64,000 nucleotides of DNA, from the NCBI RefSeq assembly GCF_018881655.1, contig NZ_JACVPX010000002.1:186001-250000 (forward strand), given 5' to 3'. This document shows, piece after piece, positions 1-6,564 of this stretch. Source of the stretch: Polynucleobacter sp. Tro8-14-1 (GTDB lineage Bacteria > Pseudomonadota > Gammaproteobacteria > Burkholderiales > Burkholderiaceae). Numbering within the stretch: position 1 is the first letter of the stretch; every line of letters begins with the position of its first letter. The notes below the pieces were generated by a model. That model was not told the origin of the DNA and ran no database searches. It saw nothing but the letters and a program-made list of their open reading frames with translations. A program made the translations under genes and the position numbers.

Positions 1-50
1 AAAGTATGGTTTTTTTGCACCATTTATCCTAGTAAAAACCGTGCTTTTCC

Positions 51-143
51 TTAAACCCTATATTCTCTGTCCCGCAAACCCATATCCAGCAAGGTCTGCA
101 AGGTCGGCTTGACCAACTTGACCAAGCAAACCATCAAATCCAT
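51..143 (-). CDS. possible 30-residue peptide coupled to the integrase
   Basis: The reading frame opens with an ATG that overlaps the integrase stop as TGATG, so translation could be coupled. It encodes 30 residues and is rich in Leu, Val and Lys near its start. No family is recognised. It may be chance; the only support is the overlap and the same strand. Confidence 0.25.
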   Translation of the reverse strand: MDLMVCLVKLVKPTLQTLLDMGLRDREYRV

Positions 144-727
144 CACACCACAGCCAAATTCTCCACAGCGTTTCTCATAAGCTCACTATTGCAGTCGATG
201 TAGCATTGCACGCTACTAAGTGCTTTGTGTCCGCTTAACCCCATAATCACACGCACACCAATTCCATCATTTGCCAATTTTGTAATAAATGTGCGACGAG
301 ACGAATGGCTACTTGCTCCGTCTAACCCAACACGCTTATACAAATAGTGAAAGTGCTGTGTAAGTGTGTTTGCCGTAAAGCCGTCGCTATCACGCTTTTG
401 ACTATAGAAGAACTTATTGCTTGGATTGGCGTTGGCATATAGCTTTGCATATTGCTGTAGTTCTTTACGCAACTTCTCATTCACAAATACCGTTCTTGCC
501 TCATTCGTCTTTGTATTCTCTGCCAATAAGCGTATTTCATTCTTTATGTTGCCTTCGCTATCTACAACATCTTTTATTCGAAGACTGGCAACCTCGCTGA
601 CACGCATTCCCGTATTAAACATAATTAGCACTAACGCTCTATTGCGTAGTGAGTGTTTTCGTGTTGCACAGTAATCAAGCACTTTGCGTATCTCTGTGCT
701 GTTAAGAACTTTTGCTTGCTTAGTCAT
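143..727 (-). CDS. short tyrosine recombinase / integrase
   Basis: Site-specific DNA recombinase of the tyrosine family, 194 residues from the ATG at 727, which has an AAGGA-type ribosome site; an upstream in-frame start at 820 would add 31 basic residues. The catalytic set is complete: Arg42 (GMRVSE), a Lys near 73, His141 and Arg144 (HSSRR), His167 (GHK) and nucleophile Tyr176. The usual N-terminal core-binding domain is absent, so the size is like FimB/FimE or other catalytic-domain-only recombinases. It lies on the 5' side of tRNA-Phe, about 3.2 kb away and pointing away from it, so whether it acts at that tRNA is unknown. Its own target may lie left of the window. Confidence 0.85.
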   Translation of the reverse strand: MTKQAKVLNSTEIRKVLDYCATRKHSLRNRALVLIMFNTGMRVSEVASLRIKDVVDSEGNIKNEIRLLAENTKTNEARTVFVNEKLRKELQQYAKLYANANPSNKFFYSQKRDSDGFTANTLTQHFHYLYKRVGLDGASSHSSRRTFITKLANDGIGVRVIMGLSGHKALSSVQCYIDCNSELMRNAVENLAVV

Positions 728-1119
728 AACTTTTTCCTTCTTTAACCAAATGTTTGCTAAGCGTTTAATGTATTTTCTTTTGTATCTTTCTGCGACCGTT
801 TCGTGTGTGTATGCTGTCAAATTAAATTCTTTCCAATAATCAATGAGATATGTAGGTTTTGACGAGAAACCAAAGCTTCTTTGTATTTCCTTACATATGA
901 GTATTTATTGATAGTGTGGGATTTTGACTACAGAAATACGCAGACTTGCGTACATCGTCTATACACTGTTTGAGCTGCTTCTCGCTTGTGTTGCTATTTG
1001 TTGTCGCGTTTAGTGTGCTCAATTGCATTAAATTAACGCCTAATAATGTGTTTTTAAAGTGGCTCTAAAGGTTAGAATAAACAATGCTAAGTTTGTTAAT
1101 CTTTTGAAAATATTTTTAT
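728..1119. other. intergenic stretch without a supported gene
   Basis: AT-rich sequence between the divergent integrase and lipoprotein genes. It presumably holds both promoters. The part nearest the integrase is an in-frame extension of that gene. No RNA gene or convincing repeat was seen. Confidence 0.4.
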
Positions 1120-1623
1120 ATGAAAAAATTACTAATTGCATTTACAACTGTTACCATTCTCTCTGCTTGTGCTCAAATGCAGACCGTCAATATCGCCACT
1201 CCATTTGATGCTAAAGAAGCTTCGGTAATCAATCAGGTTGGGAAGAACACTATTACTGGTTCTGCTTTGATTAAGCGAAATGATGGGCAGACAGTAACTT
1301 GCTCTGGCGAAGAAGTTAATTTAATACCATATACAACTTATGCCAACACTCGTATCTTGGCTTTATATGGCAACTCCAGTAAAGGTATTAATACATACAA
1401 TAGACCAACATTTGTGCCAGATGTCGCAGAGTACAAAACAATGCAAAAGCATACTCAGTGCAATGCACAAGGTTTCTTCAGCTTTAAAAATGTTGCTGAT
1501 GGCGATTATTTCGTAGTTACTGCTGTTAGATGGACTGTTAATTATGCCACTCAAGGCGGTAGCTTAATGCGTAGGGTTGCGGTAAAAGGTGGGGAGACTG
1601 CTGAAATAGTTTTGGCTCCTTAA
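1120..1623 (+). CDS. putative lipoprotein, unknown function
   Basis: 167 residues with a type II signal peptide: charged MKK start, hydrophobic stretch and lipobox LSAC with the acylated Cys near residue 17. The mature part has no domain I recognise; it ends with a carboxypeptidase-regulatory-like or Ig-like feel (GDYFVVTA, then RVAVKGGETAEIVLAP), which could suggest a small beta-sandwich, but that is inference. It stands alone in the accessory region and is probably membrane-anchored in the periplasm. Confidence 0.7.
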   Translation: MKKLLIAFTTVTILSACAQMQTVNIATPFDAKEASVINQVGKNTITGSALIKRNDGQTVTCSGEEVNLIPYTTYANTRILALYGNSSKGINTYNRPTFVPDVAEYKTMQKHTQCNAQGFFSFKNVADGDYFVVTAVRWTVNYATQGGSLMRRVAVKGGETAEIVLAP

Positions 1624-1844
1624 AAGAGCTTTGTAGGCAAGCTACTTCGTTGCTTGCTGTGTCTTCGCTAAAGCTATCGCTTTCGCTCGTCACATTTCCT
1701 TCGGCTCATTATTGATTTGCTTTTGCTTTGTTGTTTGACTGATTTTGGAGTAAACAACGGCTATATGCGACTTAAAGAAGTAGCATTGATAGTCGTCGCT
1801 TGTATGTAATGTTCTGATTCCATCGCATACAACTGTAAAAGAAT

Positions 1845-1970
1845 TCAACGAGAGACGAATGTATTAAAACTCTCAACCAGTTTTCGCATTGATTTGCTAA
1901 ACAGTAATTCTGCGGCTCGCTCATATGTATCACAATCTTTACAGCAATTGCAGTACGAGCACGAAGTCAT
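1845..1970 (-). CDS. 41-residue cysteine-rich peptide
   Basis: A short frame starting at ATG 1970, 36 bp downstream of the 130-residue gene on the same strand. Its first 14 residues carry five cysteines in the pattern CSYCNCCKDC, enough to hold a metal ion. The rest is a charged amphipathic segment. The ribosome site is weak. The dense cysteines and the position suggest a real small metal-binding protein, but chance cannot be excluded. Confidence 0.4.
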   Translation of the reverse strand: MTSCSYCNCCKDCDTYERAAELLFSKSMRKLVESFNTFVSR

Positions 1971-2006
1971 TAGCCGTTATATTCCACTTCGTGTTTTTGT
2001 CCTTTG

Positions 2007-2399
2007 TTATCGCAATGACTTATTTGCGTTTGTTGCCTTATATTGCCTAAATAATTTTCTGTTCGTCCGTTTGCCTAAATTAAGCACCTTGTAAGCCATA
2101 GCCCTACAAGCCTTGTTCTGTCTTGCTCTTATCTGCACGGTTTTTGTATATGTCGTTAGTAAATCGCGTTCGTCGCTGTTTAACCATTCTGCGTGATGTT
2201 TGAGTAAGTTAGTCGCAACTATCTGTGCTTGCTGTAAACATAAGTCCATCTTATCCATATGCTTTATTGCAATACCGTTTTGCTTTAACCAGTCATTCGC
2301 TACTTGTTCGTCATTACGCATACAAATATTTATCAACAACCAAATATTCCTTAATATTTGCTGTCCATTTCTTACATATGACTTGGTATTGCACGGCAA
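2007..2399 (-). CDS. basic hypothetical protein
   Basis: 130 residues from a TTG at 2399, or about 104 from the ATG at 2321; the start is uncertain. The protein is hydrophilic and helical in character with many Lys/Arg in its C-terminal third. I recognise no family. It sits between mobile-type genes and could be part of a plasmid- or phage-derived segment. Its upstream region overlaps the promoter region of the divergent DUF6641 gene. Confidence 0.5.
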   Translation of the reverse strand: MPCNTKSYVRNGQQILRNIWLLINICMRNDEQVANDWLKQNGIAIKHMDKMDLCLQQAQIVATNLLKHHAEWLNSDERDLLTTYTKTVQIRARQNKACRAMAYKVLNLGKRTNRKLFRQYKATNANKSLR

Positions 2400-2465
2400 A
2401 TTCAGGTTGTTCTCGTAGCGTTTCCGAAATTACAGTAATTGAACTTACTAACAAAGGAGATTGAT

Positions 2466-2906
2466 ATGAGTACATTAGATGGATTAAAACTTAGCACAGC
2501 AAAAAAACCAGCACATATACCAGCAGTCGTATTTCGTCGCAATAAGCTGTCCAATAAACTTTGGGAGCAAATACAGTTAGCCAAAAGCCAAATTGATGGC
2601 ACCAGCTTTGCTGTTAAAAAGTTTCGCACAGTAAAGGACAAAGAAACTGGTTTGCGTAAAAGCGTGGAAGTAAACAAAAGGTTGAGAGAGTGGTGGTTTA
2701 AGAACGAACAAGGCAAGGTTTGCGTCAGCATTAAATATGGCAGTCAGCTTATTGAGCTGGCAAAAGGTAAGCACAGCGTAGAGTGCGACACGGCACAAGG
2801 TTTAATCAAAGCATTGGAGCAGATTAAAAGTGCGGTGGAGTTAGGTGAGCTTGATACGCAGATTGCAACTGCAAGCGTAAATTTGCGAAAAGGATTTGGC
2901 AAGTAG
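2466..2906 (+). CDS. DUF6641-family protein
   Basis: 146 residues from ATG 2466, chosen because AAAGGAG stands 7 bases upstream; a longer frame from 2439 lacks this. The N-terminal part (STLDGLKLSTAKK, then VVFRRNKLSNKLWEQI) resembles small proteins placed in DUF6641, common on plasmids and islands of betaproteobacteria. It is soluble and rich in Lys, with no catalytic motif visible. Function unknown. Its place among other island genes suggests a mobile-element accessory gene. Confidence 0.65.
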   Translation: MSTLDGLKLSTAKKPAHIPAVVFRRNKLSNKLWEQIQLAKSQIDGTSFAVKKFRTVKDKETGLRKSVEVNKRLREWWFKNEQGKVCVSIKYGSQLIELAKGKHSVECDTAQGLIKALEQIKSAVELGELDTQIATASVNLRKGFGK

Positions 2907-2951
2907 GGAGTGATGGTGTCGCGTTGAACACGACACTACTTTGCCCAAGTA

Positions 2952-3365
2952 TTATTTCGCAAGTTTTAATATGCATTGTCCAAAAGATTCAGTTCCAGCC
3001 TTAAATCCTAAATCAATGCATTTGGATTTAGCTTGCTCAAATGTTAAGGCATTGTTTGTATTATTTTGATTTGGGGTAGAGGTTTCAGAGGCTTTTTTGA
3101 TGCACTTGAAATGCAAATCGGTTGTTAGTGGAGTTAAGCCAGGCACTCCCTCGCGCTTGTCATCAAGGACTTCCATCTGTGTATTTGTTGCCTTACAGAA
3201 GTTCGCCGCCTTTTCTCTTGCCTCAAAAGATGATCGTTCCCAGCCACCTGCTAAAAACATATATTCCGAATGAACTGAATAAGATTCATTATTTGCCGTC
3301 TTCATTACCTCACCTGTGCTACAGGCGGTTAGTAGTACGAAAAAAAGTAAATATAGTTTTTTCAT
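2952..3365 (-). CDS. putative lipoprotein
   Basis: 137 residues with a clear lipoprotein signal: MKKLYLLFFVL followed by lipobox LTAC, Cys15. The mature part has three further Cys and a low-complexity Asn/Thr linker near residue 100 (PNQNNTNN). The C-terminal piece (ALTFEQAKSKCIDLGFKAGTESFGQCILKLAK) is a short conserved-looking motif seen at the ends of many small proteobacterial lipoproteins. Probably periplasmic and anchored to a membrane. Function unknown. Confidence 0.7.
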   Translation of the reverse strand: MKKLYLLFFVLLTACSTGEVMKTANNESYSVHSEYMFLAGGWERSSFEAREKAANFCKATNTQMEVLDDKREGVPGLTPLTTDLHFKCIKKASETSTPNQNNTNNALTFEQAKSKCIDLGFKAGTESFGQCILKLAK

Positions 3366-3465
3366 TTTCGGCTCAGTTGTTTATTTTTAATAGAAACATT
3401 CTACGACACTGCTTTTTTCAATGGTTGCATTTGTCGTGCAAAGCACGGCACTACTAAATACTTAT

Positions 3466-3612
3466 ATGCACAAATACAAGGCAACAGTCAAAGCAAGCGG
3501 ACTATGGACAGAAACAATCGTGTACGCACAAAATCAAGCACAAGCATATGCATTGTTTAAGTCCATTTTCGGCGCCGCTAATGTACCCCACCAGCCAAGC
3601 CAAGTAGCATAA
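3466..3612 (+). CDS. 48-residue hypothetical protein
   Basis: The frame could start at 3421, but the ATG at 3466 gives a compact soluble peptide (MHKYKATVKASG start) that looks like a small beta-alpha unit. It is 13 bp upstream of the next tiny gene and on the same strand. No family recognised. Real but modest support from sensible composition and operon-like spacing. Confidence 0.4.
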   Translation: MHKYKATVKASGLWTETIVYAQNQAQAYALFKSIFGAANVPHQPSQVA

Positions 3613-3625
3613 GGGATGCAGCCAT

Positions 3626-3802
3626 ATGCGTATTAAAGAGCTAGAACAGAGGATTAAAACAAGTCCGCTTACGCCGCAACAAGCACGCTTAGACGCATTA
3701 AAAACGCAGAAAGACAATGTCAGCAAAGCGTTAGACAGCGAAAGAAAGCGTCAAAAAGTAACGAAAGCACAGCAAAACTTACGCAATGCATTATCTGCGT
3801 AA
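3626..3802 (+). CDS. 58-residue charged coiled-coil peptide
   Basis: ATG 3626 to TAA 3800-3802. The peptide is almost wholly hydrophilic, rich in Lys, Arg, Gln and Glu with regularly spaced Leu/Ala, so it is likely a single long helix or coiled coil. An AAGGGA precedes the start by about 9 bases. Together with the preceding 48-residue frame it may form a small two-gene unit. Function unknown. Confidence 0.45.
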   Translation: MRIKELEQRIKTSPLTPQQARLDALKTQKDNVSKALDSERKRQKVTKAQQNLRNALSA

Positions 3803-3922
3803 GCAGGAAAAGCAGAACACCGTTAAACAGGATTAAACATCCTTAACTGCCGTAGGATTAAGCAAATACAAGGCGATTGAGTACAGTTGCACACATTTAG
3901 AGAGCTTACTTACAGTTTCATT

Positions 3923-3928
3923 TATAAT
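3923..3928 (+). promoter_or_regulatory. -10 box of the tRNA-Phe gene
   Basis: A perfect TATAAT ends 10 bases before the mature tRNA 5' end. No clear -35 box is visible at the normal distance. The intact promoter on the 5' side fits a tRNA gene whose 3' flank only has been remodelled. Confidence 0.6.
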
Positions 3929-3938
3929 TCCAAGTCTT

Positions 3939-4014
3939 GGCCTGGTAGCTCAGTCGGTAGAGCAGAGGATTGAAAATCCTTGTGTCGGTGGTTCGATTCC
4001 GCCCCGGGCCACCA
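3939..4014 (+). tRNA. pheT-type tRNA: tRNA-Phe (GAA)
   Basis: 76 nt with encoded CCA. The acceptor stem pairs GGCCTGG with CCGGGCC (one T-G wobble), the D arm reads GCTCAGTCGGTAGAGC, the anticodon loop is TTGAAAA with GAA, and the T loop is TTCGATT. It is the only intact tRNA seen here. Its 3' half is repeated in decayed form ten times over the next 17 kb, which marks it as an insertion target. Confidence 0.97.
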
Positions 4015-4029
4015 AGAATTACGGGTACG

Positions 4030-4134
4030 TACCGGACACATGCTTTACACCCCCAGTCATCCATCTTCGTACTTTCATTCCACGGCATAGTAAGGTCCCT
4101 CCTATGCCAAAAACTGTAAAGTATGTGTCCGGTA
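4030..4134. mobile_element. 105-bp MITE-like inverted-repeat element
   Basis: Outer arms of 20 bases, TACCGGACACATGCTTTACA at 4030-4049 and its complement with one mismatch at 4115-4134. An inner hairpin pairs GGCATAG (4084-4090) with CTATGCC (4102-4108). There is no coding capacity. A partial further copy of the arm (TATGTGTCGAGT) follows near 4147. It separates the tRNA CCA from its downstream terminator, so it looks like a later insertion or an IS-end remnant. Confidence 0.55.
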
Positions 4135-4167
4135 TAAAGTGTTAACTATGTGTCGAGTCGTACAACG

Positions 4168-4196
4168 ATAGCCCACTTTTTGGGCTATTTTCTTTT
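4168..4196 (+). terminator. terminator downstream of tRNA-Phe (type B)
   Basis: ATAGCCCA pairs with TGGGCTAT around a CTTTT loop, then a T-rich run. The same hairpin follows remnants R4 and R6, so it belongs to the left end of one lineage of inserted elements. Confidence 0.85.
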
Positions 4197-4248
4197 ATGG
4201 GTTGGCAGGGTTAGGCACCATTGGCATTGGATATCCTCATCGACGAGC

Positions 4249-4310
4249 GTCCTTTAAAAGGACATGTCAATTATTCATCCCTGCGTCAGTCGATGTCGCT
4301 TAAAACGACA
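4249..4310. repeat. two-palindrome module, copy A
   Basis: Palindrome 1 is GTCCTTTAAAAGGAC (4249-4263). Palindrome 2 is TGTCGCTTAAAACGACA (4294-4310), with one base off perfect. Starts are 45 bp apart. The linker contains CCCTGCGTCAGTCGA. Copies B and C have the same spacing. Copy A precedes the KdpD-like gene by 47 bp, so it could be an operator, or a recombinase or excisionase binding site at the element end. Confidence 0.75.
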
Positions 4311-4357
4311 AATTCATTTTTACGCCTTTTTTACGCCAATAGATCGAAAATACTTAA

Positions 4358-5857
4358 GTGGATAAAAAGACAATAAATTCCTCTATAGCTAATCAGCCAT
4401 TCTTCTCTGGCTTGATTTGTATTGGGATTTCATCAATTCTAAGTTTGGCTTGTACTACCCTGTTAGGCACGGTGGATCTTGCCAATATTGTCATGATCTT
4501 CCTGCTAAGCACTTTTTTGATTGCCACTTCATTGGGCCGTAATGCCGCTATATTCTCGGCTTTTATCAATGTAGGATTTTTTGATTTCTTCTTTGTCACT
4601 CCAAGATTTTCATTTTCTGTAGACGACAGCCAATACCTCATTACTTTTTTGGTGATGTTGATTGTTGGTCTAGTTACTGGTCATTTAGCCGCAAAATTAA
4701 AAGAGCAAATTAAAGATGTTTCTGCCAGAGAGGGGCTGGCCAAAGCCCTTCAAAATTTATCCCGAGGGCTCTTTAGCGCCCAATCAGATGAGCAGGTTAT
4801 TCAAGTTGCTAAATCTGCTTTAGAGGGCCCAATCGGCATTGAAATTGATTTATTCATTACTGAGAGTCCAGAGAAGTTAAAGAGTGCAAGATTTGATATG
4901 CAATCTGTTGCATGGTCGATGCAGAGCGGCACTCGGATATTTCATGAGGTTGATGAGGTGGATGGTAAATCCATCATTTATCTACCCATTCGCTCTGAAT
5001 TAAAGACGCTGGGCATTCTTGTGGCGTCCGATCCCACAAAGTCTTTAAGGTACTACGGTCGTGACGATCTACTACAAACAGCCGCCAATTTAATTGCATT
5101 AGCTATTGCTCAATTGCGTTCTGTACAAGCACAGGAGCTCAGTAAAGTAGAGGCCGCTACAGAGCGTTTAAAGAGCGCAATTCTTTCTTCCCTCTCACAT
5201 GATCTTCGTACTCCGCTGACAACCATGATTGGTTTGGCTGAGAGCCTGCAAGATCGGAATCAAAATATTAATGCTGAGAGTAAAGCCGATCTTGAAACCA
5301 TTCGAGGCCAGGGTCTAAGGCTATCAAGCATGATTGGAAATTTGCTGGAGATGGCCAGATTGCAAACACAGGGCCCAACCCTTAAAAAGGAATGGCAACC
5401 AATAGAGGATGTTATTGGTTCTAGCATTAAACACTTCTCCACATCGTTTCCACAAAGCATTGTTAAGACAAGCATTGCACGCGATGTACCGCCATTGTTT
5501 TTTGATGAAGTATTAATTGAAAGGGTACTTTGTAACTTGCTAGAGAATGCCGCCAAGTATTCGTCTGAATCTGCAACTATTGAGGTGAGTGCTAACAAAA
5601 GCGAGCAATTCGTTGAAGTATCCGTAATTGACGCTGGTGCTGGTTTTGCTCAAGAGCCTGGTCAATTATTTGAGATGTTTGCTAGAGGAATTTCTGATAC
5701 GAATCAATCAGGAATGGGATTGGGTTTAGCAATTTGCAGGGAAATTGTTGAGGCACACGGCGGTTCTATAGCGGCAAAGAATAATGAATCAAAGGTAGGC
5801 TCAGTAATTACCTTTACTTTGCCTATTGCTGAAAATGCTGGGTTACCCAAGCTATGA
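4358..5857 (+). CDS. KdpD-like sensor histidine kinase lacking the N-terminal KdpD domain
   Basis: Membrane sensor kinase, 499 residues from a GTG. Order: about four membrane helices of the DUF4118 type (residues 15-115), a GAF-like segment (about 125-255), the dimerisation/phosphoacceptor domain with H-box LSHDLRTPL (His near 281), and an ATPase domain with N-box NLLENAAKYS and glycine boxes DAGAG and GMGLGLAI. Full KdpD has about 900 residues and starts with the KdpD/USP cytoplasmic domains, which are missing here. It overlaps the response regulator by 4 bp and is followed by a potassium permease rather than kdpFABC, so it probably senses K+ or osmotic state and controls that permease. Confidence 0.85.
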   Translation: MDKKTINSSIANQPFFSGLICIGISSILSLACTTLLGTVDLANIVMIFLLSTFLIATSLGRNAAIFSAFINVGFFDFFFVTPRFSFSVDDSQYLITFLVMLIVGLVTGHLAAKLKEQIKDVSAREGLAKALQNLSRGLFSAQSDEQVIQVAKSALEGPIGIEIDLFITESPEKLKSARFDMQSVAWSMQSGTRIFHEVDEVDGKSIIYLPIRSELKTLGILVASDPTKSLRYYGRDDLLQTAANLIALAIAQLRSVQAQELSKVEAATERLKSAILSSLSHDLRTPLTTMIGLAESLQDRNQNINAESKADLETIRGQGLRLSSMIGNLLEMARLQTQGPTLKKEWQPIEDVIGSSIKHFSTSFPQSIVKTSIARDVPPLFFDEVLIERVLCNLLENAAKYSSESATIEVSANKSEQFVEVSVIDAGAGFAQEPGQLFEMFARGISDTNQSGMGLGLAICREIVEAHGGSIAAKNNESKVGSVITFTLPIAENAGLPKL

Positions 5858-6543
5858 GCGATCAAGCCATCAAAGTATTGGTGATTGAGGATGATGCAGA
5901 TATTCGCGGACTCATCATCAAAGTCATAAAAGGCATGGATCTAGTAGCCTTTGAAGCGCAGACTATTTTCGGCGGTTCGCAAGTAGCCGCAAAAGAGAAG
6001 CCCGATTTAATCATTTTGGACTTAGGTTTGCCTGATGGCGATGGCCTTGGTTTTATCAATAACTACCGCACATGGTCTACCAATCCCATCCTAGTGCTCT
6101 CAGCCAGAATGCAGGAGCATGAGAAAGTAAAAGCACTTGATGCAGGCGCCGATGATTACCTCACAAAACCTTTTGGTACTGCAGAGCTCATGGCAAGAAT
6201 GCGAGTTCTTTTAAGGCGCCTATCTAAATCAGAGGTTAATACACCAATATTTAGTTTTGGTGATGTGAGGATCGATCTCAGCCTTCGCAAGGTCACTAAG
6301 GCTAATGAAGAGATTCATTTAAGCCCTATTGAATATCAATTGCTGAATATTTTGCTCACAAATAGCGGTAAGGTAGTGACACATCGTCAGCTATTGAAAG
6401 AGGTGTGGGGTGGTCAGCATACCGAAGATAACCACTACTTACGAATTTATATGGGGCACCTCCGCCAAAAGTTAGAGGATGACCCAGCTCAACCAAGGTT
6501 TTTATTAACTGAAACAGGCGTTGGATATCGCCTAGATATATAA
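5854..6543 (+). CDS. KdpE-like response regulator
   Basis: OmpR-family regulator of 229 residues. The receiver domain has the acidic pair near residues 13-14, phosphoacceptor Asp56 in LIILDLGLPDGDG, and Lys in the DDYLTKPFG loop. The C-terminal winged helix (about 130-227) ends in TGVGYRL, as KdpE does. It starts with an ATGA overlap with the kinase gene. By family knowledge it binds DNA when phosphorylated; its likely target here is the operon itself. Confidence 0.88.
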   Translation: MSDQAIKVLVIEDDADIRGLIIKVIKGMDLVAFEAQTIFGGSQVAAKEKPDLIILDLGLPDGDGLGFINNYRTWSTNPILVLSARMQEHEKVKALDAGADDYLTKPFGTAELMARMRVLLRRLSKSEVNTPIFSFGDVRIDLSLRKVTKANEEIHLSPIEYQLLNILLTNSGKVVTHRQLLKEVWGGQHTEDNHYLRIYMGHLRQKLEDDPAQPRFLLTETGVGYRLDI

Positions 6544-6564
6544 CCAAGAAACGCAGAGGACACG

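Noticed and set aside
51-130. Short repeats near GCAAGGTC and CTTGACC
   Set aside because: Only two units each and inside a possible coding frame; likely chance.
1894-2094. 66-residue plus-strand frame
   Set aside because: Lies antisense to more plausible minus-strand genes and has no ribosome site.
3122-3457. 111-residue plus-strand frame
   Set aside because: Antisense to the lipoprotein gene at 2952-3365, with irregular composition.
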